This document shows, one piece after another, positions 8,223-16,745 of a stretch of DNA of 64,000 nucleotides. Origin of the DNA: Bacteroidales bacterium (GTDB lineage: Bacteria; Bacteroidota; Bacteroidia; Bacteroidales; UBA7960); NCBI GenBank assembly GCA_012521995.1, contig JAAYLH010000060.1, forward strand, positions 1-64,000. Direction: 5' to 3'. Both the position numbers and the translations under genes were made by a program. Position 1 is the stretch's first letter. Every line of letters begins with the position of its first letter. The notes beneath the pieces were generated by a model. The model made no database searches, was not told where the DNA came from, and worked only from the letters and a program-made list of their open reading frames with translations.

Positions 8223-9338
8223 ATGGAAAACCAAACCGATAAGCAGGCCTCCATCCGTATTGGGATTACCCATGGGGATGTAAATGGCATAGGATACGAG
8301 GTGATTATGAAGACCCTTGCCGATGTAAGGGTGCTTGAATTCTTCACGCCTGTGGTCTATGGTTCTTCAAAGGTAGCTTCCTACCACCGCAAGGCCCTGG
8401 ATCTGCATGATTTTAACTTCAATATTGTGAAATCGGCCGAATATGCCCAGGAGGGTAAGGCCAATTTGATGAATATTTATCAGCAGGAGATCAAGATCGA
8501 CCTGGGGCAATGCACCGAAATTGCAGGAGAAGTTGCGTTTCTTGCCCTTGAGGCAGCCACCGAAGACCTGAAGAAAGGCCACATCGATGCGCTGGTGACT
8601 GCCCCCATCAACAAGCAGAACATACAGAGCGAGGCCTTTCAGTTTCCGGGGCATACCGAATACCTTTCGGAGAAATTCGGGGTTAGGGAAAGCCTGATGC
8701 TGATGGTGAGCCATCACATGCGTATTGGCGTTATCACGGGTCATGTGCCTCTGTCGAAGGTACCAGCAATGGTTTCCAAAGAGTTGATTTTGAAGAAAAC
8801 GCGCTTGATGCATCAGTCGCTGCTGCGTGATTTTGGCATCCGCAAGCCCCGCATTGCGGTCCTGGGGCTTAACCCCCACTCCGGAGACCAGGGTGTGATT
8901 GGTACGGAAGAGCAGGAGGTGATTATCCCTGCCATACAGCAAGCCTTTGATGAAGGCATGCTGGTGTTTGGGCCTTACCCCGCTGATGGCTTTTTTGGGT
9001 CGGCTTCTTTCCGCCAGTTTGACGGGATATTGGCCATGTACCACGACCAGGGACTGATCCCCTTTAAAGCCCTTTCTTTTAAAAGCGGGGTGAACTTCAC
9101 AGCGGGTCTGCCCTATGTGCGGACCAGCCCTGCCCACGGTACCGCCTATGATATTGCCGGGAAAAATGATGCTTCACCCGATGCATTTCGCGAGGCCGTA
9201 TATCTTGCCATTGATGTGGTGAGAAACCGCCGCATGTATGAAGAGATCACTGCAAATCCCTTGTCAGCCTCTTCACTGGATGCAGATACTGACAGCGACC
9301 GCAATGCATTAAAAGAATTGCCAGAGACAGGCGATTAA
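8223..9338 (+). CDS. pdxA: 4-hydroxythreonine-4-phosphate dehydrogenase
   Basis: The 371-residue product is a PdxA enzyme, which oxidises 4-phosphohydroxy-threonine in pyridoxal 5'-phosphate synthesis by the DXP-dependent route. The family pattern is clear: ITHGDVNGIGYEVIMKTL at the N-terminus, VTAPINKQN, the metal-binding histidine in FPGHTEYL, GLNPHSGDQG, YHDQGLIPFK and TSPAHGTAYDIAG. I chose ATG 8223 over the track start at 8181 because GGGAG lies 7 bases upstream and the first 14 residues are not family sequence. It sits 19 bp before the gene for a PLP-dependent enzyme (murF-alr), probably in one transcript. Confidence 0.95.
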   Translation: MENQTDKQASIRIGITHGDVNGIGYEVIMKTLADVRVLEFFTPVVYGSSKVASYHRKALDLHDFNFNIVKSAEYAQEGKANLMNIYQQEIKIDLGQCTEIAGEVAFLALEAATEDLKKGHIDALVTAPINKQNIQSEAFQFPGHTEYLSEKFGVRESLMLMVSHHMRIGVITGHVPLSKVPAMVSKELILKKTRLMHQSLLRDFGIRKPRIAVLGLNPHSGDQGVIGTEEQEVIIPAIQQAFDEGMLVFGPYPADGFFGSASFRQFDGILAMYHDQGLIPFKALSFKSGVNFTAGLPYVRTSPAHGTAYDIAGKNDASPDAFREAVYLAIDVVRNRRMYEEITANPLSASSLDADTDSDRNALKELPETGD

Positions 9339-9357
9339 CTAATATTTTGCCCTGCCC

Positions 9358-11853
9358 ATGCCTGCCTATAAGCTTTCGAGATTTTGTGAGATGGCCGGGG
9401 GAGCGTGTCATGGAGCTCCTCTGAATGGGTTTGAGGTCAGGCATTTGCTCACCGACAGCCGCAGGCTTCTTTCGCCGGCTTCCACGGTTTTCGTGGCTAT
9501 TGTTACTGCAAAAAACGACGGGCATCAATACGTGGAGGCCCTGTTTGAGCGCGGGGTAAGGTGCTTTATGGTGTCGCGTCTGCCTGACAGGGAATCCCCA
9601 ATGCTGAGGGAGGCAGCCTTTATCGTGGTGAATGACACCCTGGCTGCCCTTCAGCAGGTGGCAGCCGCCCACAGAGCTGCTGTTTCCCTGCCTGTGGTTG
9701 CCATTACCGGGAGTAACGGGAAGACCATTGTAAAGGAGTGGCTTTTCCAGCTGCTTTCCGAAAAAATGCCCGTGGTGCGCAATCCCCGCAGTTATAACTC
9801 ACAGTTGGGGGTTCCCCTGTCGTTATGGCAAATTGAGGAGGAACATCGCCTGGGAATCTTTGAGGCAGGCATTTCCCAGGCCGGGGAAATGGAAAAGCTG
9901 GAGCGGATGATTGTCCCACAATTCGGCATCTTCACCAATATCGGGCCTGCGCACGATGAGGGTTTTCCCAACAGGGAAAGCAAGATTCGTGAAAAACTCA
10001 GGCTCTTTGTGCATGCCGAATCATTGATTTATTGTCGTGACCATACCGAGCTCGACCACAATATACGTAAATGGCAGGCCCTGCACCCTGGCGTTGCTTT
10101 ATTTACCTGGTCGCATAAGCCAGGTGCCGATATACAGGTAATTTCCCTGAGGCACAGGGAAAATCAAACTCATATACAGATGGATTTCAGGGGTGTCTCC
10201 TTCGATTTCCTGATTCCTTTCACCGATCACGCCTCAATTGAAAATGTTATGCACTGCATGGCTTTCCTTTGCCATAGGGGTTACAGCAATGGCTGGATTC
10301 GTGAGAAGATGGTGCAGCTGCAACCTGTGGCCATGCGTATGGAGATGAAGGAAGGGATCAACGATTGCCTGGTGATCAACGACAGCTACAACAATGACCT
10401 CTACTCACTGATGATTGCCCTCGATTTCCTGAACAGCCAGACGCGGTTGCCGCGAAAAACGCTGATTCTTTCAGATATTCTGCAAACAGGCATGCCTGCT
10501 AAAGCCTTATACGCCGAAGTGGCTGCCATGCTAAAGGCTAAAGGGGTGGGGCGGTTCATAGGCATTGGACAGGGGATGATGTCAAACCGTAAATGCTTTG
10601 ATGAGGAGTCACGTTTTTTCCAGACTACCGAAGAATTCTTGCATCTCGTTGATGTTTCGGAGTTCAGCCATGAGGCCATACTTCTGAAAGGGGCCAGGGT
10701 GTTTGGGTTTGAACGAATCAGCAATTTGTTGCAACAAAAGGATCATCAGACCATCCTTGAGGTGAATCTGGATGCCCTGGTCCACAACCTCAATGTTTTT
10801 CGTTCCTTCCTGAGGCCCAAAGTGAAGGTGATGGCCATGGTGAAAGCCTTCTCCTATGGCAGTGGCAGCGTGGAGGTGGCAGGCGTGCTGCAGTATTACC
10901 ATACCGATTACCTGGCTGTGGCTTATGCCGATGAAGGTAAGGATCTTCGTAAAGGGGGCATTCATATCCCCATCGTGGTGATGAATCCCGAAGTGCATAA
11001 CTTTGGAGTGCTGCACCAGTATCGCCTCGAACCTGAGGTATACAGTCTGAAATTATTCTGGAAACTGGCCGAGGCCACACGATCCTTTGATGGCATAGGT
11101 GTTGGAACCCCTTTCCATATCCACCTGAAAATGGATACGGGCATGCATAGGCTCGGGTTTATGCCCGAAGAGCTTGAGGAACTGATTGCAGGGCTGAAAA
11201 ACAATCCACAAATCCGGGTAGCCTCGGTATTTTCACACCTTGCCGCCAGCGATGATGTATTTCACGACGATTTTTCGCGGCAGCAGATACAGGTATTTGA
11301 GGGCATGAGCCAAAAGATCAGGGAAGGGCTTGGCTATGATTTCCAGAAGCATATCAGCAATTCCGCTGCCATTACCCGTTTTCCCGATGCACAGTATGAC
11401 ATGGTTCGATTGGGGATTGGCCTGTATGGGGTTTCTGCTGAACCCGCATTGCAGGGCCTGCTAAATCATGTGAGCACATTTCGCTCGCTGGTGTCACAGG
11501 TGAAACGCATCCCTGCCGGGGAAAGTATCGGTTATAACCGTGCTGCCAGGTCAAGCGAAGAAATGGAGATCGCCATTGTGCCCGTTGGATATGCTGATGG
11601 GCTAAACCGCAAGCTGAGCAATGGTGCAGGACACCTTATGGTCAAAGGGCAAAAGGTGCCTATTGTGGGTAATATCAGCATGGATATGTGTACCATTGAT
11701 GTCAGCGGTTTGAATGTTCAGGAAGGGGATGAGGTCATTATTTTTGGAGCCGGTTTGCCCGTTACTGAAATGGCCCGCGCTTTGAATACCATCCCCTATG
11801 AAGTGCTGACTTCTATTTCTCAAAGGGTTAAGCGGGTTTATTTTCAAGAGTAA
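9358..11853 (+). CDS. Bifunctional MurF ligase / alanine racemase
   Basis: The 831-residue protein joins two peptidoglycan-precursor enzymes. Residues about 1-455 are a MurF-type ligase, which adds D-Ala-D-Ala to UDP-MurNAc-tripeptide; the P-loop is GSNGKTIVKEW with Lys122, where the usual GKTT/GKTS reads GKTI. Residues about 462-831 are a fold-III alanine racemase: PLP lysine 496 lies in VMAMVKAFSYGSGS, and there are HLKMDTGMHRLGF, VRLGIGLYG, VGYADGLNRKL and SMDMCTIDV. Such fusions are known in Bacteroidota. No other murF occurs in the window, and the division cluster at 40-55 kb lacks one, so this is probably the functional copy. Confidence 0.95.
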   Translation: MPAYKLSRFCEMAGGACHGAPLNGFEVRHLLTDSRRLLSPASTVFVAIVTAKNDGHQYVEALFERGVRCFMVSRLPDRESPMLREAAFIVVNDTLAALQQVAAAHRAAVSLPVVAITGSNGKTIVKEWLFQLLSEKMPVVRNPRSYNSQLGVPLSLWQIEEEHRLGIFEAGISQAGEMEKLERMIVPQFGIFTNIGPAHDEGFPNRESKIREKLRLFVHAESLIYCRDHTELDHNIRKWQALHPGVALFTWSHKPGADIQVISLRHRENQTHIQMDFRGVSFDFLIPFTDHASIENVMHCMAFLCHRGYSNGWIREKMVQLQPVAMRMEMKEGINDCLVINDSYNNDLYSLMIALDFLNSQTRLPRKTLILSDILQTGMPAKALYAEVAAMLKAKGVGRFIGIGQGMMSNRKCFDEESRFFQTTEEFLHLVDVSEFSHEAILLKGARVFGFERISNLLQQKDHQTILEVNLDALVHNLNVFRSFLRPKVKVMAMVKAFSYGSGSVEVAGVLQYYHTDYLAVAYADEGKDLRKGGIHIPIVVMNPEVHNFGVLHQYRLEPEVYSLKLFWKLAEATRSFDGIGVGTPFHIHLKMDTGMHRLGFMPEELEELIAGLKNNPQIRVASVFSHLAASDDVFHDDFSRQQIQVFEGMSQKIREGLGYDFQKHISNSAAITRFPDAQYDMVRLGIGLYGVSAEPALQGLLNHVSTFRSLVSQVKRIPAGESIGYNRAARSSEEMEIAIVPVGYADGLNRKLSNGAGHLMVKGQKVPIVGNISMDMCTIDVSGLNVQEGDEVIIFGAGLPVTEMARALNTIPYEVLTSISQRVKRVYFQE

Positions 11854-11856
11854 CCC

Positions 11857-12432
11857 TTACCCCAACACCCAGTTCTTCAGGATCTGTCTTCCCACCTTGG
11901 TCAATACGCTCTCGGGGTGAAACTGGACCCCATGCACATCCAGGGTTTTGTGTTGCAAGCCCATGATGTTGCCCGAGGGATCTATTGCAGTGATCTCCAG
12001 GCAATGGGGGAAGCTTTTCTTGTCGGGAACCCACGAATGATAGCGCCCCGTTTCAAAAAGTTCAGGGCAATTACTGAAAAGCAGGGCATCGGTTTTTACC
12101 ACACGGGTGGGGATGGCCACCCCGTGAAGCACCTCATCCAGGTTTTTCAGCTTACCGCCAAACACCTCGGTAATGGCCTGATGCCCCAGGCAAACCCCGA
12201 GAATACTCTTCTTGTCAGCATATCTGCGGATCAATTCAGTGATAATGCCCGCTTCTTCAGGTAAGCCTGGTCCGGGTGAGATAATGATTTTATTGTAGGC
12301 ACCCACTGCATCCAAAGAAATCTGATCGTTGCGGAAAACCTCAAGGATATCTTTATTCCCAAGGAGGTCCTCCACGATGTGAAAAAGGTTGTAGGTGAAG
12401 GAGTCGTAATTGTCGAGGATCAGGATTTTCAT
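11857..12432 (-). CDS. Glutamine amidotransferase subunit of anthranilate or aminodeoxychorismate synthase
   Basis: A 191-residue class I glutamine amidotransferase that supplies ammonia to a chorismate-using synthase (TrpG/PabA family). It begins MKILILDNYDSFTYNLFHIVEDLL, has the IISPGPGLP segment, the catalytic cysteine in GVCLGHQAI and the His-Glu pair in VQFHPES. Its synthase partner (trpE or pabB) is not in the window and the gene ends convergently, four bases from murF-alr, so trpG and pabA cannot be told apart; one subunit may serve both pathways. Confidence 0.92.
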   Translation of the reverse strand: MKILILDNYDSFTYNLFHIVEDLLGNKDILEVFRNDQISLDAVGAYNKIIISPGPGLPEEAGIITELIRRYADKKSILGVCLGHQAITEVFGGKLKNLDEVLHGVAIPTRVVKTDALLFSNCPELFETGRYHSWVPDKKSFPHCLEITAIDPSGNIMGLQHKTLDVHGVQFHPESVLTKVGRQILKNWVLG

Positions 12433-12608
12433 TCGGGGCTAATGTGGGTGGCTTTAGCTGTTTCATGCAAAGATCGTAATTTATTTAACGCGGAATTTGT
12501 GATAAATGGCTTAGCGAACTATGCGTTTTTATCCTTCGCTTTTTTTTCGGAAACTTGTTCCACTGCTTACAAAAAATAATTGCAAAATGCTTCCCTGAAA
12601 TAATTTCT

Positions 12609-12616
12609 TAAATTTG
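12609..12616 (+). promoter_or_regulatory. -7 element of the ridA promoter
   Basis: TAAATTTG matches TAnnTTTG and lies 35 bp before the ridA start in the divergent gap with the amidotransferase gene. A TTG at 12580-12582 is 26 bp upstream, longer than usual for a -33 element. Confidence 0.5.
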
Positions 12617-12650
12617 CCCATTCACAAATCACATCTAAAAAACAATCATA

Positions 12651-13028
12651 ATGAAAAAAATTATCAATACCCCCGATGCTCCAAAACCCATAGGCCCTTA
12701 CAACCAGGCTGTTATGGCAAATGATACCTTGTATATATCGGGCCAGATTGGCATTGACCCAGCTGCAGGCAAAATGGTTGAAGGCGACGTTGTAGTTCAG
12801 GCCAAGCAAGTGATGAAAAACCTTGAGAACATTCTGAAGGCTGCCGGAATGGACTTTTCCAATGTGGTGAAAACCTCCATTTTTCTAAAGGACATGCACG
12901 ACTTTCCCAAGGTGAATGAGGTCTATGGCGGCTGCTTCAAATCTGATCCCCCTGCACGGGAGACCGTTCAGGTAGGAGCCCTCCCGCTTTTTGTGGATGT
13001 GGAAATCAGTCTTATCGCCGTGAAATAG
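12651..13028 (+). CDS. ridA: RidA-family 2-iminobutanoate/2-iminopropanoate deaminase
   Basis: The 125-residue product is a standard-length RidA (YjgF/YER057c) protein. It hydrolyses reactive enamine/imine intermediates released by PLP enzymes and forms cytosolic trimers. Diagnostic segments are INTPDAPKPIGPYNQAV, LYISGQIG and the catalytic arginine in ARETVQVGALP near residue 104. It is a single-gene unit with its own -7 element and terminator. Its function is general metabolite damage control; no neighbour suggests a more specific role. Confidence 0.95.
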   Translation: MKKIINTPDAPKPIGPYNQAVMANDTLYISGQIGIDPAAGKMVEGDVVVQAKQVMKNLENILKAAGMDFSNVVKTSIFLKDMHDFPKVNEVYGGCFKSDPPARETVQVGALPLFVDVEISLIAVK

Positions 13029-13050
13029 CGTTATCCGTTTATTGGAACTT

Positions 13051-13073
13051 AAGGGGCCTGCGGGCCCCTTTTT
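13051..13073 (+). terminator. Intrinsic terminator after ridA
   Basis: An 8-bp GC-rich stem (AAGGGGCC / GGCCCCTT) with a four-base loop ends in a T run, 22 bases after the ridA stop. Confidence 0.9.
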
Positions 13074-13168
13074 CTTTGAGAAATAGTTTTGATCTCCTTT
13101 GCCTAAAAGGGTTCCATCCTGCCTTTCCCGGTGTTTTCCGTCTTAGGGTTATATGAATTATTGGATAT

Positions 13169-13200
13169 TAGGTTTAACCTATTAATATATGAATTCATAT
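13169..13200. promoter_or_regulatory. Two adjacent palindromes upstream of the comM-like gene
   Basis: TAGGTTTAACCTA (13169-13181) is a palindrome around one central base, and ATATGAATTCATAT (13187-13200) is a perfect 14-bp palindrome. They lie about 90-120 bp before the start of the AAA ATPase gene, where an operator could be. No known regulator consensus is recognised, and in AT-rich sequence short palindromes can arise by chance. Confidence 0.35.
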
Positions 13201-13290
13201 TGATAACTTAATACATATATCTTGCATTTAATTCTTTTTGTTTCTTTGTAAAAAGATGTATTTTTAATAACCGAAAAAACACTTGGGATT

Positions 13291-14832
13291 ATGTTGGTCA
13301 AAACATTCGGAAGTGCCGTTCACGGAGTGAGTGCAACCACCATCACCGTGGAGGTGGACGTTGGTCAGGGGGTGAATTTTTTCATGGTGGGCCTGCCCGA
13401 CAGCGCTGTAAAGGAAAGCCACCAGCGCATTGAAACCGCCCTGAAGCACCAGGGGCTAAAAATTCCGGGGAAACGAATTGTGGTTAACATGGCACCTGCC
13501 GACATCCGCAAGGAGGGCTCGGCCTACGACCTGACCATTGCCATCGGTATCCTGGCTGCCAGTGGTCAGATCAGCGCCGAGAAAGTAGGCGAATACGTCA
13601 TCATGGGTGAACTGTCACTCGATGGCAGTCTGCAGCCCATCAAGGGGGCCCTTCCCATTGCCATCAAAGCCAGGGAGGAAGGTTTTCGTGGTTTTATCCT
13701 CCCCGAGAACAATAGCCGCGAGGCTGCAGTGGTGAATAACCTGGATGTGTATGGTGTAGAGAACATCAGGGAGGTGATTGATTTTTTCAATGGGGTGAAC
13801 CAGCTTGAGAAAACCGAGGTCAACACGCGTGAGGAGTTTTTTTCCAAGCTCAATGATTATGAGTTCGACTTCTCGGATGTCAAGGGCCAGGAAAACATCA
13901 AGCGGGCTTTTGAAGTGGCGGCGGCCGGGGGGCATAACCTGCTGATGATCGGCCCCCCTGGTTCAGGAAAGACCATGCTTGCCAAGCGTTTGCCCGGCAT
14001 TCTTCCGCCTCCTACGCTTAAGGAGGCCCTGGAGACCACCAAGATCCACAGTGTGGCAGGGAGGCTTGGAAAGAACGCCTCCCTGCTGTCTGTCAGGCCT
14101 TTCAGGGCGCCTCACCATACCATTTCAGATGTTGCTCTCGTAGGCGGAGGATCTTTTCCCCAACCGGGCGAAATCAGCCTGGCCCATAACGGCGTTTTGT
14201 TTCTGGATGAGTTGCCCGAGTTTAAGCGCACTGTTCTGGAGGTTTTACGCCAACCTCTTGAGGATCGGGTGATGACCGTTAGCCGCGCCAAATTCAGTGT
14301 TCAATATCCTGCGAGTTTTATGCTCGTGGCATCGATGAACCCCTGTCCCTGTGGTTATTATAACCATCCCGAGAAGGACTGCGTTTGCCCGCCGGGGATG
14401 GTACAGAAATACCTGAACCGCATCTCAGGGCCCTTACTCGACCGCATTGACATCCACGTGGAAGTCACCCCTGTTCCTTTTAAGGAACTGAGTGAACTAA
14501 AACCTGCCGAGAAAAGTGCCCTGATCCGCGATCGGGTGATCCAGGCCCGCGAGGTCCAGGCCGAACGTTATAAGGCGTGTGATGGCATTTATTGCAATGC
14601 TCAGATCAACACCAAGCTGTTACGTGAATTTTGCCAGATCGACAATGCAGGGGGCCTGCTACTGAAAACCGCCATGGAGAAACTGGACCTGTCGGCACGT
14701 GCCTACGACCGTATTTTGAAAGTTTCACGAACCATTGCCGACCTCGACGGAAAGCCTGCTATCCTTCCTGAACACCTGGCAGAAGCCATTCATTATCGCA
14801 GTCTCGACAGGGAAACCTGGGGCGGGGGATGA
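13291..14832 (+). CDS. YifB/ComM-type magnesium-chelatase-like AAA ATPase
   Basis: The 513-residue protein has the YifB/ComM architecture: an N-terminal Lon-S5-like domain (about 1-170, GVSATTITVEVDVGQG), a Mg-chelatase-type AAA domain with Walker A GPPGSGKTMLAKRLPG and Walker B GVLFLDELPEF, and a C-terminal helical domain (about 400-510). ComM is a hexameric helicase that promotes branch migration during natural transformation in Vibrio and Haemophilus; homologues are widespread in bacteria and their role in Bacteroidota is not defined. The four cysteines in NPCPCGYYNHPEKDCVCPP are typical of the family. The gene stands alone. Confidence 0.92.
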   Translation: MLVKTFGSAVHGVSATTITVEVDVGQGVNFFMVGLPDSAVKESHQRIETALKHQGLKIPGKRIVVNMAPADIRKEGSAYDLTIAIGILAASGQISAEKVGEYVIMGELSLDGSLQPIKGALPIAIKAREEGFRGFILPENNSREAAVVNNLDVYGVENIREVIDFFNGVNQLEKTEVNTREEFFSKLNDYEFDFSDVKGQENIKRAFEVAAAGGHNLLMIGPPGSGKTMLAKRLPGILPPPTLKEALETTKIHSVAGRLGKNASLLSVRPFRAPHHTISDVALVGGGSFPQPGEISLAHNGVLFLDELPEFKRTVLEVLRQPLEDRVMTVSRAKFSVQYPASFMLVASMNPCPCGYYNHPEKDCVCPPGMVQKYLNRISGPLLDRIDIHVEVTPVPFKELSELKPAEKSALIRDRVIQAREVQAERYKACDGIYCNAQINTKLLREFCQIDNAGGLLLKTAMEKLDLSARAYDRILKVSRTIADLDGKPAILPEHLAEAIHYRSLDRETWGGG

Positions 14833-14849
14833 TTTAACGACCTGCAGCC

Positions 14850-15173
14850 TCAGTCGGCATTGCGGCGGGTATAAGTCCAAACATTAAAAAAGCTTCCGTC
14901 CGTGGTTTTTACAGTTAACTTTTCCCGCTGGTAAACAACGGGGACCTCTTCCCAGCGGTCAGCTTGCTCAAGCTGTTCGGTATTCAAGTGAAGGATCATA
15001 CCCTCGACGGTTTTGCCCTCTGAGGGCTTAATGTAAGGATATTCCTTGTTTTTAATCAATACCCAGTCCTTTAGGATGGCCTTCGAAAATACAGGGGGTT
15101 GCTTCCCAAAAAGGTCTTTCTGGGTTTGCCGCTTTTTGAGTGACCCGTAGACAAACACTTTGTGGATTACCAT
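14850..15173 (-). CDS. Gamma-glutamylcyclotransferase-like (AIG2/GGCT-fold) protein
   Basis: A 107-residue protein with the start signature HKVFVYGSLKKRQTQKDL of the AIG2/gamma-glutamylcyclotransferase fold, in which YGSL forms the substrate loop, and an acidic segment EQADRWEEVP consistent with the catalytic glutamate region. Family members release 5-oxoproline from gamma-glutamyl compounds, but many bacterial ones have no tested activity. The track start is a TTG three codons upstream; the ATG at 15173 is preferred. It converges on the comM-like gene. Confidence 0.8.
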   Translation of the reverse strand: MVIHKVFVYGSLKKRQTQKDLFGKQPPVFSKAILKDWVLIKNKEYPYIKPSEGKTVEGMILHLNTEQLEQADRWEEVPVVYQREKLTVKTTDGSFFNVWTYTRRNAD

Positions 15174-15480
15174 AGAGATCAAGGCTTTGAACAGGATAAG
15201 ACAGATTGCCCCTAAAGTTAAACAAATTTTTATACCTGTCCCTTTACAGATGGCTTATTATTGCAGCATTTTCAGGCGGAAGCATAATATTTTTAGCGTT
15301 CATTGCCCCTTTCTAAGGCGCTTTTCCCTGTTTCGCCCTGCAAAATCAAATCAAAAAATTTGCATTAATACTTGTTTTCAAATCGCCTGAAAGCGGTAAA
15401 AAATAACGTTTGCTAATGGCTAATTTCTTATTTTTGCTAATCTATTGACCGTTGAACGTTAAACCAAATAAAAACATATT
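15174..15480. promoter_or_regulatory. Divergent intergenic region with promoter of the carboxynorspermidine genes
   Basis: This 307-bp divergent gap contains a perfect -7 element, TATTTTTG at 15429-15436, with TTTG at 15409-15412 spaced 16 bp upstream. Transcription would start near 15443 and run into the gene at 15481. A short track ORF (15160-15390) has no protein features. I see no riboswitch-like structure. Confidence 0.5.
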
Positions 15481-16680
15481 ATGAGCAAAGTATTGATCAT
15501 AGGAGCAGGCGGGGTAGGAAGCGTGGTTACCCGCAAATGTGCTGCCGTACCCGAAGTGTTCACAGATATTATGCTTGCCAGCCGCACCCTGGAAAAATGT
15601 GATCAAATCGCCCGCGATATTGGAGGCGACCGTGTTAAGACAGCACAGGTGGATGCTGACAACGTGCCTGAATTGGTGGAGCTTATCAACAAGTTCAAGC
15701 CCGATATGGTGATCAATGTGGCTTTGCCCTACCAGGACCTTACCATTATGGAGGCCTGCCTGGAAACCAAAACCCACTACCTCGACACCGCCAACTATGA
15801 GCCTAAGGATGTGGCCAAATTTGAATATAGCTGGCAGTGGGCTTACCACGAACGCTTTAAGGATGCAGGGCTGCTGGCCATCCTCGGCTGTGGATTCGAC
15901 CCTGGAGTTACAGGCGTTTTTACTGCATACGCTGCTAAGCACTACTTCGATGAGATACATTACCTGGATATTGTTGACTGCAATGCCGGTGACCACGGCA
16001 AAGCATTTGCCACCAACTTCAATCCAGAGATCAACATCCGTGAGATCACTCAGAATGGCCGTTACTGGGAAAACGGCAAATGGGTGGAGACTGAACCCCT
16101 TGAAATCAATAAGCCCATCGAATATCCGGGGATAGGTCCCCGCGACTCCTACCTGCTTTTCCACGAAGAACTTGAATCACTGGTAAAGCATTTCCCCACC
16201 ATTAAGCGAGCACGCTTCTGGATGACCTTTGGAAAGCAATACATCAATTATCTCAATGTGCTTCAGGATGTTGGAATGACCAGCATCAAGCCGATCAACT
16301 TCAAGGGGCTGGATATTGTCCCCCTTGAATTCCTGAAGGCTGTGTTGCCCGAGCCGGCTTCCCTGGGTGAAGGGTATAAGGGTCAGACCTCCATCGGATG
16401 CCAGATCCGCGGCATTAAGGATGGCAAGGAGCGCACCTATTACGTATGGAATAATACTGAGCACGCCTCAGCTTATCGCGATGTAAAAGCCCAGGGCATC
16501 AGTTACACCACGGGAGTGCCTGCAATGATTGGCGCCATGATGGCTCTTACAGGAAAATGGGCAGGCAAAGGGGTCTTCAATGTCGAACAATTCAACCCCG
16601 ACCCATTCATGGAAGCCCTGCCCAAGTATGGTCTTCCCTGGCACGAGCAGATAGACCAAGCTTTACCAGTTGAAAAATAA
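15481..16680 (+). CDS. Carboxynorspermidine synthase (saccharopine dehydrogenase family)
   Basis: The 399-residue enzyme starts with a Rossmann NAD(P)H motif, KVLIIGAGGVGSVVTRKCA, and continues with MLASRTLEKCDQIARDIGGD, a pattern of carboxy(nor)spermidine dehydrogenase. That enzyme condenses aspartate semialdehyde with putrescine or diaminopropane and reduces the Schiff base. Other family segments are YLDTANYEPKD and LAILGCGFDPGVTGVF. The decarboxylase of the same pathway begins 65 bp downstream, which supports this call over lysine-pathway saccharopine dehydrogenase. The product is probably cytosolic. Confidence 0.92.
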   Translation: MSKVLIIGAGGVGSVVTRKCAAVPEVFTDIMLASRTLEKCDQIARDIGGDRVKTAQVDADNVPELVELINKFKPDMVINVALPYQDLTIMEACLETKTHYLDTANYEPKDVAKFEYSWQWAYHERFKDAGLLAILGCGFDPGVTGVFTAYAAKHYFDEIHYLDIVDCNAGDHGKAFATNFNPEINIREITQNGRYWENGKWVETEPLEINKPIEYPGIGPRDSYLLFHEELESLVKHFPTIKRARFWMTFGKQYINYLNVLQDVGMTSIKPINFKGLDIVPLEFLKAVLPEPASLGEGYKGQTSIGCQIRGIKDGKERTYYVWNNTEHASAYRDVKAQGISYTTGVPAMIGAMMALTGKWAGKGVFNVEQFNPDPFMEALPKYGLPWHEQIDQALPVEK

Positions 16681-16745
16681 TGGAAAAGGTTTAGTAACAG
16701 GAGTTAACATCGAAGCCCGAACTCCTAACCTCGAACTTTTTATCG

